From: Diphasiastrum complanatum
Lineage: Eukaryota; Streptophyta; Lycopodiopsida; Lycopodiales; Lycopodiaceae
Reading direction: 5' to 3'
NCBI GenBank assembly: GCA_029204225.1
Contig: CM055094.1
Span: 5,140,063 to 5,204,062 of the forward strand
DNA length: 64,000 bases
This document shows, piece by piece, positions 49,101 through 56,999 of the stretch. Position numbers and translations under genes: made by a program. The notes under the pieces were generated by a model. The model worked only from the letters and a program-made list of their open reading frames with translations. It had not been told where the DNA came from and did no database searches. The stretch's first letter is position 1, and each line of letters starts with the position of its first letter.

Positions 49101-50044
49101 AAGGCCCAATAAAAACCAGAAATCTGTGTCTGTGTCTGTGTGGATCAGGTCCTATTTTGGACCAGAAATTCTATTATGGATCAGGTCCTATTTGTCTGTC
49201 CAAATCTATTATGGATCAGGTCCAAATCTATGTCTGTCCGAATTTGGTAATTAAATAAATAGTTAATTAATTAATTAATTAAATACTGGAACCGTACCAC
49301 GGTTCGGTTCCTTCCACGGTTCCCAGGACCCACGGTTCTGGGAACCGTGGGTTCTATGAGCGAATCAAGTAAACCTCTGAAAAACCAAGACCCAACCAGC
49401 TGTGGTGAGCAGTAAGTTCAGTCAACAACATCATTTCGTGACTTCATGAAGGCGATGATAGTCACAGGAAGCTACCAATCGAAATTTCTGTAAAGTACAA
49501 ATGCTCATCTGTGCACGACCTGTTTTTTTAATTAAAAAAAAGAAAAACGTTCCGACCCAAAATGGTCAGAACGGGTTTCTAATGGTTGAACTATGTATGC
49601 ATGTGTCTAATGCTTATTTTTAGGGTCTGATGAAGTGTAGGGATGCCCTAGCAGAGTTCATGCTATGCATGATGGACTTGTGAAGGTCTGAGAGTTTGTG
49701 GGCCACATTCATCAAGTTAAAGATTGCGCGCCTTTTTATTGTATTCGGGTGTATCGTAGAATTATCATCAATGTATCATCACCCTTTGTAGTTGTACGCC
49801 CTAAGTTTTCATTTGATATTCTGATTTTGCAGTTTGGCATAAATAGCATTCAACACTTATTGAAAATAATATTATGCTTTGGTGGCACTTGTGAGTAAAC
49901 TCCATGCAATTCTACTTTCTACAAATCTGTGACGAGGTTTGCCTGACCAAAGGGGATCCTGTTTGCCAGGCTATGAAGGATCGCATGAAGAACCTTGCAG
50001 AAAGTCTTGGAATGCCGCCAGGGCTAAGTGGTGGATCAAACTAG
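29052..50044 (+). CDS. STIC2: STIC2-like plastid YbaB/EbfC-family protein, 7 exons
   Basis: Joining 29052-29148, 29229-29377, 45706-45806, 45959-45998, 46266-46337, 46492-46548 and 49970-50044 gives 196 codons with GT-AG introns and unbroken phase. Residues 1 to about 70 look like a plastid transit peptide (Ser, Ala, Gln, Pro rich), ending near '[11 protein letters not shown]'. The conserved domain follows: '[20 protein letters not shown]', '[20 protein letters not shown]', '[20 protein letters not shown]', '[20 protein letters not shown]', '[15 protein letters not shown]'. This is the plastid branch of the YbaB/EbfC nucleoid-associated family. Arabidopsis STIC2 is about 180 residues and acts with cpSRP54 in thylakoid protein targeting; bacterial relatives bind DNA. 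No stop, frameshift or lost splice site was seen, so the gene looks functional despite its TE-filled introns. Confidence 0.92.
29229..29377 (+). CDS. STIC2: STIC2-like exon 2
   Basis: Follows acceptor TGTGTAG and encodes '[18 protein letters not shown]' then '[16 protein letters not shown]'. Ends in phase 0 before GTATCG. The next intron is 16,328 bp. Confidence 0.9.
29378..31094 (+). other. STIC2: Intron 2, TE-poor 5' part
   Basis: Mostly unassigned. A segment at about 30640-30850 ('gttccggaacg', then a G-run, 'gggtatcaaatgg', 'gcggtccagtt') resembles 50490-50680 in the 3' flank and may be a small repeat family. A 'gttgcttgaaacct' repeat occurs at about 30319 and 30363. Confidence 0.4.
31096..31126. 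repeat. (TC)n tract beside the copia-4 insertion
   Basis: About 15 CT units, ending at the CATGT target site of the copia element. Confidence 0.9.
31132..31525 (-). repeat. 3' LTR of copia-4
   Basis: Plus-strand start is CGTAGG where the other LTR has TGTAGG, so the terminal TG has mutated. It ends TTTCTAACA at 31525, followed by the purine tract (minus: AAGGAGGG). Confidence 0.92.
31565..32167 (-). pseudogene. Copia-4 RNase H
   Basis: Open for 200 codons: '[20 protein letters not shown]', '[11 protein letters not shown]', '[20 protein letters not shown]', '[19 protein letters not shown]', '[20 protein letters not shown]', '[13 protein letters not shown]', 'ADLFTKALP'. The RNase H acidic residues in 'SDSAWGGD', 'SSSEAEY' and 'LSDSQSA' are present. 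Confidence 0.92.
32164..32823 (-). pseudogene. Copia-4 RT, 3' part
   Basis: Reads '[20 protein letters not shown]', '[19 protein letters not shown]' (YVDD intact), '[17 protein letters not shown]', '[19 protein letters not shown]', then a frameshift near 32300. The 5' part of the same frame resumes at 38811 beyond the gypsy insertion. Confidence 0.92.
32829..32917 (+). repeat. 5' LTR of the gypsy element, only 89 bp
   Basis: Matches 38717-38805 of the 3' LTR with about one difference, but the first 269 bp of the LTR are absent although the target duplication abuts directly. Confidence 0.92.
32919..32930 (+). other. Primer-binding site, one mismatch
   Basis: CGGTATCAGAGC, differing from TGGTATCAGAGC at its first base, one base after the LTR end. 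Confidence 0.8.
33762..34723 (+). pseudogene. Gypsy gag
   Basis: N-terminal acidic coiled-coil-like stretch ([20 protein letters not shown]), then '[15 protein letters not shown]' typical of gypsy gag, a TAG at 34245-34247, then '[19 protein letters not shown]', '[17 protein letters not shown]', '[15 protein letters not shown]'. A frameshift near 34555-34680 separates it from the zinc knuckle. Assembles the particle and packages RNA in the family. Confidence 0.88.
34724..35764 (+). pseudogene. Gypsy zinc knuckle, protease and RT start
   Basis: Zinc knuckle [14 protein letters not shown] is complete. The protease site reads [12 protein letters not shown] (D-D-G in place of the usual D-S/T-G). 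Then '[12 protein letters not shown]' and the RT start '[20 protein letters not shown]', '[20 protein letters not shown]'. A frameshift near 35745 breaks RT at 'VNYRALN'. Confidence 0.92.
35765..36836 (+). pseudogene. Gypsy RT and RNase H
   Basis: Contains '[18 protein letters not shown]', '[13 protein letters not shown]', '[13 protein letters not shown]' (FLDD catalytic motif), '[17 protein letters not shown]', '[16 protein letters not shown]', then RNase H '[15 protein letters not shown]', a stop at 36572, '[20 protein letters not shown]', '[17 protein letters not shown]'. The connection between RNase H and integrase overlaps by a frame change near 36835. Confidence 0.95.
36833..37945 (+). 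pseudogene. Gypsy integrase
   Basis: H2C2 zinc finger ('[19 protein letters not shown]', 'YVTSCQKCQ'), then the DDE core: '[20 protein letters not shown]', '[16 protein letters not shown]', '[20 protein letters not shown]'; then '[18 protein letters not shown]'. All three catalytic acids are present. It ends at a TAG (37943-37945) before the C-terminal region. Confidence 0.95.
38056..38436 (+). pseudogene. Gypsy integrase tail with chromodomain
   Basis: '[20 protein letters not shown]' and '[15 protein letters not shown]' are the chromovirus integrase tail. '[11 protein letters not shown]', '[18 protein letters not shown]' and 'FVLED' form the chromodomain, which in this clade directs insertion toward particular chromatin. 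The tail is frameshifted from the core between 37945 and 38056. Confidence 0.92.
38448..38805 (+). repeat. 3' LTR of the gypsy element
   Basis: Starts TGTTACGAG after the purine tract at about 38435-38447 and ends CTATTACA. It contains an 11-bp inverted repeat GTCGGCCACGT / ACGTGGCCGAC (38652-38680) with two ACGT cores. Confidence 0.92.
38811..39060 (-). pseudogene. Copia-4 RT, 5' part
   Basis: The minus strand ends '[10 protein letters not shown]' at 38811, continuing into '[13 protein letters not shown]' across the gypsy insertion. Upstream '[20 protein letters not shown]' and similar pieces appear to be frameshifted RT fingers. Confidence 0.7.
39070..39671 (-). pseudogene. Copia-4 integrase, C-terminal part
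   Basis: Reads '[20 protein letters not shown]' (catalytic Glu region), '[20 protein letters not shown]', '[20 protein letters not shown]', '[20 protein letters not shown]', 'SRDVHFDE'. The segment linking it to the upstream integrase part (39565-39671) is frameshifted. Confidence 0.93.
39672..40427 (-). pseudogene. Copia-4 protease and integrase N-terminal part
   Basis: Protease '[17 protein letters not shown]' (DSGA active site intact) and '[12 protein letters not shown]'; then GAG-pre-integrase '[18 protein letters not shown]' and '[15 protein letters not shown]' (HHCC finger) and the first catalytic Asp region '[12 protein letters not shown]'. A stop separates it from gag at 40428. Confidence 0.93.
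40428..41429 (-). pseudogene. Copia-4 gag, open for 333 codons
   Basis: '[20 protein letters not shown]' is the copia gag start. '[13 protein letters not shown]', '[20 protein letters not shown]' and 'LLQEEQTRQ' follow in the usual order, then a Lys-rich stretch and a complete zinc knuckle [14 protein letters not shown]. It ends at a TAA (40428-40430) before the protease. Confidence 0.93.
41430..42114 (-). other. Copia-4 leader with repeated GGGCGCC motif
   Basis: Untranslated leader between the primer site and gag. The palindromic core GGCGCC within GGGCGCC recurs at 41784, 41861, 41966 and 42080, with a one-base variant at 41932; one more copy is in the LTR (42202). Confidence 0.7.
42115..42126 (-). 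other. Copia-4 primer-binding site
   Basis: The minus strand reads TGGTATCAGAGC next to the LTR end, matching initiator Met tRNA. Confidence 0.92.
42127..42535 (-). repeat. 5' LTR of copia-4
   Basis: Starts TGTAGGAAAAC and ends TTTCTAACA; 409 bp. It has 14 bp more than the 3' LTR ('atatgtactctacc' region). Confidence 0.93.
42704..44200 (-). pseudogene. hAT-superfamily transposase remnant
   Basis: Blocks on the minus strand, in several frames: '[18 protein letters not shown]' (hAT 'TRFATxFL' block), '[18 protein letters not shown]', '[12 protein letters not shown]', '[20 protein letters not shown]', '[19 protein letters not shown]', then the dimerisation domain '[20 protein letters not shown]', '[20 protein letters not shown]' and 'LVFVNTN', ending '[11 protein letters not shown]' and a stop at 42704-42706. 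These are the C-terminal two-thirds of plant hAT transposases. The BED zinc finger and first catalytic region were not found. Confidence 0.88.
44201..45705 (+). other. STIC2: Intron 2, 3' part, unassigned
   Basis: No recognisable coding block. It may include the decayed N-terminal part of the hAT gene on the minus strand. The last 30 bp before exon 3 form a normal acceptor region. Confidence 0.35.
45706..45806 (+). CDS. STIC2: STIC2-like exon 3
   Basis: Follows acceptor TGTACAG and encodes '[20 protein letters not shown]' to 'VQKELAA', the first helix region of the YbaB fold. Ends in phase 2 before GTAAGG. Confidence 0.95.
45959..45998 (+). CDS. STIC2: STIC2-like exon 4
   Basis: Follows acceptor ATTGCAG and encodes '[13 protein letters not shown]'. 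Ends in phase 0 before GTAAGT. Confidence 0.95.
46266..46337 (+). CDS. STIC2: STIC2-like exon 5
   Basis: Follows acceptor TACCAG and encodes '[20 protein letters not shown]' then 'LGAD', the beta-strand core. Donor GTATAAG at 46338. Confidence 0.95.
46492..46548 (+). CDS. STIC2: STIC2-like exon 6
   Basis: Follows acceptor AAAACAG and encodes '[19 protein letters not shown]', 19 codons. Donor GTGAGT at 46549; the next intron is 3,421 bp. Confidence 0.95.
46549..48922 (+). other. STIC2: Intron 6, 5' part
   Basis: Mostly unassigned. A short tandem repeat at about 47243-47335 holds the unit 'aaggctggtccttatxgaag' twice with a related copy between. A 20-bp direct repeat 'gtttgtgctaagcgaatc' occurs at about 48847 and 48905. 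Confidence 0.4.
48923..49358. mobile_element. hAT-like MITE with GAACCGT subterminal repeats
   Basis: 436 bp, flanked by the exact 8-bp duplication AGCGAATC (48915-48922 and 49359-49366). Terminal inverted repeats are CATAGAA / TTCTATG. Thirteen copies of GAACCGT or its complement cluster in the first 100 and last 90 bp, several as ACCGTACGGT palindromes. No coding capacity. An 8-bp duplication and subterminal repeats fit hAT elements, whose transposases bind subterminal motifs. Confidence 0.85.
49970..50044 (+). CDS. STIC2: STIC2-like exon 7 (stop)
   Basis: Follows acceptor TTGCCAG and encodes '[20 protein letters not shown]' then 'GGSN' and TAG (50042-50044). Confidence 0.95.
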   Translation, partial: AMKDRMKNLAESLGMPPGLSGGSN

Positions 50045-52008
50045 AAGCTACAAATTTTTTGGATGTGCTCAGCTATCCATTATCCAATTTTGATGCGGCA
50101 GTTTGTATCATGACAATAATCATGTGCAGCCCTCTGATTGCAGGATCTGTTTATCAGTAAAATTTACAACTTCTGTTATGGTGCAATCAAGTTCAACAGA
50201 GCCAAGCAGTTTTTATCACCAATCCTCTGTAGTTTTACGTTTATGAAATTCAGATTTATCGTACATTAATATTAACAAGGCTATTGTTTTTGTATAGCTT
50301 CATTGATATTCAAATTTTCCAGTTTACTTTTGGCCTAAATGTCTCCAAAGGGTGCATTCTTCAAATGAGATCAGCTTGCCTTTGTCAAGAATGGACTTTT
50401 CTCAAGTGTATTATTCCTCTCTTATGAGAATGTAACACGAACCACCGTCCAGCTGAATTGAATGTTATACTTTATTGCACTCTGATTCCGAAACGCGGTC
50501 TAAAATCATGGTCCGAATCGCATTTTGGTTTCTTTGTAGAAACACTCAAAATCGTGTTTTTTTTTTTGGTTATTTTTTGGGCAATATGGGTATCAGATGA
50601 AAGCTCTAATTAAGAGCATTATTACTGTGTAGTTTGCCAAATGTTTTGGGTACAGGATGGTCCAGTTCAGATGCATTAATCTATGTTGGGTTCTGTCAAG
50701 GATAAAAATTTAAAACTAACGTGTGTAGCCTGTTTGTTACGATCACAGATGGTCCCAGTGGGACAGAGACAGAGAACTGTAGAGCAGTTGTACCTCACTT
50801 TTTGCTTCGGGGGGCGCTGCCCCCTGATCCCCCCGCCAAGGGGGGGTATTTGTGTTTCGTTTTGTTATTTGATGCTTTTGGAACATCAAAATTTGTATCG
50901 CAGCCAGCATTTCAGCATTGTTTTGCTGCCCATCTCATGTTACAATGTCTCCACCCACTTGGTTATTCTACTTCCTAGTCCAATGTCTACAACTCATATT
51001 TCTGTATATGCCTTCTATTGCATTGTTCGAGGTCCACTAACCCAGGCGCCATGCGAACTGAAGACGCGTCAAGGTGTGATTCTCGACGTTAGTGGCCCTG
51101 TCCCAATGTCGCCAAAGCAAAAGCTCTCCGTGCTTCTCATGACATTCCAAGAGGACCGGTGGTTGGTAGCTCGGACTTGCGTCATGGAGGGTCCACGTAT
51201 TCTTTTGGGGGCTCTTCCGCCACGTCGGGAATGTATCCTCCAACGTGACAACGCAAGTGTCGTACATGAAAGGTGCATAGGCTTAACGTAGGGTATGGGT
51301 CCACCCATGAGCTGCTCCTACTCAGCTCTAAGCTAACATCGGACCACCCATTGCGCGATGGCCCCCGATGTCAGTCAGCCGTTCGGGTTGCGTCGAGACG
51401 TCAGAGATGTAGAGCAAGGTCACCCTTGCCGCAGGTTAGTGCGACCACGATCGCACACTATCTCGTCCCAATATGAAGTAACCATTAGTCCATACACCAT
51501 TCTAGTGCATAGCGCCATGGGATATCAGTTAATGTTGTCTCGATTGAGAGTCAACACCTCATTGTAAGGGGCCGACCGCCCACGAGATGTAAATATTGCA
51601 TTCATTGTTTTGGCTTGGTGCTTATTGATATGTAAAAAGATTTCTTATTTTTTTGGTTGATGTATTCATAACTACTTGGAAGACTTAGTGCTCTATATTC
51701 CAAGTTTTTGTTGGTACTTGAGACCCGATGTTAAGCAAGCTCACTTTCTACTACAATATATATGCTTTTGCAGTTTTGCTTTTCAAGTCAGAACTACATT
51801 CTTTGAAATAAAATTGCATCATGATTGCATTAGAATAGACTCATATGAAGGTTTTCTGAATGATTCTTATTGAGCAAGAGTAGCTTACGAAAAATAATGT
51901 TAAACATGAGCAAGAAAATAATGGCTTTTGACAGCCATTGGAAGGTATCTTAATGCCACCAACTCTAGGCACATATTTAGCCTTGAAGTAATGTATGTAG
52001 CAATGTTT
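50045..52008. other. 3' flank of the STIC2-like gene, partly GC-rich
   Basis: The 3' UTR must lie in the first few hundred bases. From about 50740 to 51570 the sequence is clearly more GC-rich, with a C/G-run block at 50810-50850 that can fold back. Open frames there on both strands show no known motif. I could not identify the element. Confidence 0.4.
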
Positions 52009-53050
52009 GTTCGAATCGCGATTCAAACCAAGAATTGTGGTTCGAATCGGGTTTTGACAATCTGCGAGTAAATTCTTTGCGAGTTTTGCGAGTTTATTTA
52101 CAAATGATTTCTAAAATGTCATGGCACATGCTATGCTTTCAGATATATAGGCTTTATATATACTCATTTTATATTAGATAAAAACTAACTTTGATTGGTA
52201 TTGGTTTCTACATAAAAATGGAGCACTTTGCTTTTTGGACTATCTCTATCCGAGCAATAATAAGAAAGTTATGACAATTAAAAAAAAATTAGACTAGACA
52301 ACATTTTTCCCTTGTAGCCTAAAAGGGGTAGCACGCCTGCGTGTTATCAATTTGAGTTAAAGACAAAGCGTGCTACCCCTTTCAAGCTCCAAGAGAAAAA
52401 AAAAATTAGCCTTAAAAAACTTTGAAGGGCGATAACTTTCTTAATGTTGCTCGGATTGAGATGATCCAAAAAGCAAAAAATGCTCCATTTTTTATGTAGA
52501 ATACATAGCTTTAATCAAATTTGATAAAATAAATGAAAATATATTATTATTTCATCATCTCAACAGAAGCTTAATAGTTAAGTTATAGCCTTCATTTAGA
52601 ACATACAGTAAATTTTTTCCTTTTTTACCAACATAGATTTTATGATACCTATCATATAGGCTTGGCCACATACCATCATGTCTTTTAATGTATGGTTGTA
52701 CATTAACAAAAATGTTTTACCTTGATAAATGTAAAATTAAAGTGATTAAGTTTTCTGCGTTCTCACTATGTACAATTTGTAGATAACATGATTTGCAGAC
52801 ATATCTTTTAGCTAGTAAGGAAATAAACAACATGATAATGAAGTATACAAATAGATTTCGCCCCCAAAAACGAACTAAAATCAATTTTTAAAAACCTGAA
52901 AACAATGTGGCATGCCATGTGCTATCAATTTGACGTAATTTAAAAACACTAACATCGCAAAACTCGCAGATGATTTACTCGCAATATGCCAAACCTCGTT
53001 CGAACCGGTTGGTTCGAACTTGCCCGCTTTGAATGCGGTTCGGTTCGAAC
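52009..53050. mobile_element. Foldback (long inverted repeat) element
   Basis: Outer arms 52009-52110 and 52950-53050 are inverted copies ('gcgagtaaat' and 'gcgagttttgcga' on one side, their complements on the other), with TTCGAA palindromes at both tips. Inner arms at about 52215-52290 and 52430-52505 are also inverted ('aaaaatggagca', 'ctttttgg', 'aagaaagttat'). The centre has a perfect 15-bp hairpin at 52322-52336 / 52368-52382. Target duplication not resolved. Confidence 0.7.
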
Positions 53051-53099
53051 TATTGGAAAGATAGAAATTGCGTCTGGGCCCAAGGGTCTCCATAACATG

Positions 53100-53760
53100 T
53101 TTTTGGAGAGTAGAGGGGGGGAGAAGAGGAGAGAGAGTGAGAGAAGAGGAGAGAAGGAGTGAGAGGAGGTAGTGAAGAGGAGAGACGAAGGAGCTGGTGA
53201 ATTGTGTGGTGATGTAGAAGTTTGCAAGAAACTTCTCGAGTGAGCAGCAGGTTGAGCGGTTGGGTGCTATGGTGCTCGTGTTGTGTTGTCGTGAGGATCC
53301 TATCGGTATTCATAACTGACGTGGCGGGCAGGTAGGATCTTACTTGGTTGTTTTGGGCAATCTTTGAAGTTGTGTTTTCTGACACAGTCGGGACACTCGC
53401 GTGGTACTTGGTCTTGACTGGGCAATCAACATGAAATGGCCGGTTTCACCACAGATGAAACATCTGTTGTTCAATGGCCTTTGTATAACGGCATAGCCAT
53501 CTTGTATGGCTAATGGTTCTGGACTTTCAGGTGGATATTCATGATAAGTCAAGGAGGTAGTGAGAGAAGATCTTAGAGGAGGGGGGGCTTTTTACCATTT
53601 GATTTAGATTTTGTCATTGAGAGTTGAAACTTGAGAGGAGCATTGATAAAACGATCAATCATTATTGGAATTTGTGAGTCTTGAGAGGAAGTGAGAGGGA
53701 GAGGGAGTGTGTGTGTAGGAGAGTGTGAATGTGAGGGAGAGAGCTTAGAGGCATTCATAA
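53100..53760 (-). pseudogene. Purine-rich stretch with a gag-like zinc knuckle fragment
   Basis: Plus-strand GA-rich blocks (53105-53200, 53565-53600, 53690-53750). On the minus strand 'NNRCFICGETGHFM' followed one frame over by 'CPVKTK' forms a broken CCHC zinc knuckle (about 53400-53465). The parent element is not identified: a gypsy, copia or pararetrovirus gag/coat protein could carry it. Confidence 0.4.
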
Positions 53761-54205
53761 TTTCATTACTAATAATTTAGAATATAGGAGTGTGGGGCTT
53801 GAGAGGAGTGTGTTAGAAGTTAGAAAGTTTTAGTAAGTAGTAAGTAGGTTTAAGGTTGGGGAGTGAATTTTGAAAGGTAATAGATTATATTAAATAGGTA
53901 TTAGGAATTAGGTATTAGGCTGTAAGGTTTAGGTACTAGTATTAGATAGGAATTAGGACTAGCCCATGTAGTACAACGTCAAAGGTCAGGGATTAATCGA
54001 AGCCAACTATGGCACACACATCGGGCGCAAAGCTCTGGACCTGTATGTAAAGTTTAAACCGTAAATGGTAATAGTCAATTTCAGCTTTCAACTTTCAAGT
54101 TCCTATATAGTATCACTTGTAAGTTGTAGTTGTGAACACCGAACATTTAACTATCAACAAATTACATAGATGATAGTACATAGTACAGTTGTCAGTGAGA
54201 GAAGT

Positions 54206-54280
54206 TTCCATTGAGGCTTGAGTCTTGAGTCTTGATTCTTGATTGACTCTCCAGAGTCCAATCTTGAATCTTGAGTTCTC
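54206..54280. repeat. TTGAGTC heptamer-like repeat
   Basis: Imperfect repeats of TTGAGTC / TTGATTC over about 70 bp. Confidence 0.6.
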
Positions 54281-54489
54281 ATTTTTGACCTGTTTTGTAC
54301 AATGTGTTTGATGAACCATGATAGGTATTGCAGTGTTAGATACACAGGTGGCCTTGCTCGAATAAAGGCACCCCTGCTACGCTCACGAGGACATGAGATT
54401 GCAGGCTGTACACAGGCACCAGAGTCGTACGAGAGCTCCTACATGCACCTGCCCTATCTCTTGAGGACTCGGGAGAAGGCTCGTCCTTC

Positions 54490-56273
54490 GATGTCCTTTA
54501 TTGAATTTTGCAAGAAACATGGAATCAAGCAACCACTTGCATAGGTTGATGCACCTCAACAAAATGGGGTAGCTGAAAGGAAGAACCACACTATAGTAAA
54601 AGCTGCTAGGGCAATGATGGCACACATGGAGATTGTAGACTCTTTTTGGGCCGAAGCTATGAGAATGACCGTATTCTTGCAAAATAGAAGCCCACCATTG
54701 TTGTACCAAATTTCACACCAGATGAGGCATTAAATGGTAAGAAGCCTAATATGGACAGTTTGCATGTATTTGGATGCTGAGTTTATGTTCTTATCCCTAA
54801 GAGTGAAAAGAGCAAAATGCAGGTGAAAGTTTTGAAATGCATTTTTATAAGGTATGATGAGCAAACTAAGGGGTATCATTGCTATGATCCACTTGGACGA
54901 CACATGCACATGAGTCGTGATGAAATATTTGATGAGATTCATAGGTTTGATGATAATGAAAAAAGACATTGAGGATGAAGCAATAGTGACCACCCAAGTT
55001 GATCATCAAGTTGAAGATGAAGGTCGTGGTATTCCTCCAATTGTGGAGACAAGATGTAGAGTCAAGGATTAACCTATTGGATGGTTGCTGGTGATAAACG
55101 GAAGGAAAAATATGTGCCTTGGGATACATATTGATCTTGTAGTGGATCGCCTCAATGTAAGGTGCCTAAGTGGTATACGAGGGTCTTGGATAACAAAAAA
55201 GTTCGCTACGACGTTCCATGTGGGAGAAGATGGAACATGATAGATCTTAATTTAATCTTGCACTTAGGAGCAATATTATTCAATCCAAGGAACCCTCCTG
55301 CTATGAGGAAGCCAAAGATGATGAGATATGGCAAAAGGCGATGTAGGAGGAGATAGATTCCATCAAGCGACACAATACGTGGGAGATAGTTGATCTTCCT
55401 AAAGGAAAAATTCCCATTGGCAATAAATGGGTGTTTAAAACTAAGAATAATGTAAATGGCACCCTAGTGAAACACAAGATAAGACCTGTCGTGAAGGGGT
55501 ATGCGCAAAGCAAGGTCATATATTATGAGAAGACCTTTGCTCCCGTAGCTAAGTGGAATGCGCTTGGCATGATCATCACATTAACAACTATGTTTGGATG
55601 GAATTTACACTAGATGGATGTGAAATTAGCGTTTCCTAAAAGAGAATTTGAGCAGGAAGTTATATGTAACAACCACTTGGGTTTGATGTACAAGGCAAAG
55701 AGGACAAATTATGTAGATTGAAGAAAGCACTATATGGATTGAAACAAGCACCGCATGCTTGGTAGAGTCACTGTGATAAGTACCTCTTGTCTTTGGTACA
55801 CACTTTCTCTTATTCTGATATTTACTACTTTTTTTGTGACTCTAGCATCACTCTAGTAGTATTGTATGTGGACGATCTCGTGATCACAATCAAATAAAAT
55901 TTGGAAACTAGCTTTGATATGACAAATTTGGAGCTTATGCACTATTGCCTTGGAGTAGAGATTTGGCAAAAGAGAAAAGGTATTGCACTCACTCAAACTA
56001 AGTACGTGACTGAGATGCTTGGACGCTTTAGAATGAGTGATAACAAATTAATTTCTATCTCTATTGAAGTTGGTTAAAAGTTGTCAAGTGAGGATAAAAG
56101 TGAGTTGGTGGATGCAACACTATTTCGTCAACTAGTTGGGTGTTTAATTTGCGTCACTACTACACGTCATGACATTAGCCATGTTGTCAATCTAGTGAGT
56201 CAATTTATGGCACCACCTAGAGAGACACATTTGAATGTTGTGAAAGAATTCTTCACTATGTTAAGGGCACTGT
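54490..56273 (+). pseudogene. Copia-5: integrase end and RT, heavily decayed
   Basis: Integrase blocks 'SFIEFCKKHGIKQPLA' (stop 54542-54544), '[20 protein letters not shown]', 'SFWAEAMRM'. RT blocks 'WEIVDLPKGKIPIGNKWVFK', 'YEKTFAPVAKWNALGMII', 'ALYGLKQAPHAW', 'VLYVDDLVIT' (YVDD intact), 'LELMHYCLGVEIWQ', 'LFRQLVGCLICVTTTRHDIS'. Many stops and frame changes. The frame stops at 'HYVKGT' at about 56273, where an LTR-like sequence begins. Confidence 0.9.
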
Positions 56274-56968
56274 GAAAATTCACACGTGTGGGAATGCCCT
56301 AATGTGTAAAATTGATCTCGTAAGCTTTGCTCATGCACTATAGATCATCTATTGATGGAAATCCAAGATCAATGACAAATTCTAAGGCAAAGAGATAATT
56401 CTACATGCATACATTTATAACCAAAGGAGTTTCACACGTGTGGAAAAGGCTTCATGAAAAAAAAACGAAGTCCCAACAAGCTCCTCTCCTCGGGTAGAGA
56501 GAGAATCCACTTATTGGTCTTGGGTGGAGAGAGAGTGTGTAATACACACAAAAATAATGAATCTCCAAATTGACTCAAAAACTCACATAGATTAATGAAG
56601 GAAATCAATGTACATATAGAAACTCGAGGTAGTCCAAGCTTGATTCCTATTGGACCCCTTATTTATAACCTCTCTAATCCTATTGGATGAGTGATGCAAC
56701 ATCTCTTGTTTTTTATTGGACCCATCTAACAAATCTTTCACTCATGATAGGACCCTTGACTCTTTGCCAACACATTGACTTGATCACTCATCAAATCTAA
56801 CTTGGACACTTGTAAGCAACCTAACTAGCTCGAGTTACATCATAATTGACTTTTTTTGACCTAATGAAGATGAAACATATGTACTTGACTATTTGACCTC
56901 ACTCGGTGAATGAACTCTTCGTGAAGAGATCTTCGCTTGTGATGGTCCTAAATAAAGCTGATGGCACA
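56274..56968 (-). repeat. Probable copia solo LTR or 3' LTR end (minus strand)
   Basis: Bounded by TGTGAAAA at 56274 and GGCACA at 56968, so both strands begin TG and end CA. On the minus strand a purine tract (GATGAGGGAGATTTGT) lies just before the LTR start TGTGCC, and a TATAAATA box occurs near 56672. It interrupts copia-5. No partner LTR or internal region is seen on the right. Confidence 0.55.
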
Positions 56969-56999
56969 ACAAATCTCCCTCATCGAGAATTGCAGGTGC

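Noticed and set aside
50683-51308. Several overlapping ORFs of 76-202 codons
   Set aside because: They lie in GC-rich DNA where stops are rare, occur on both strands and carry no recognisable domain.
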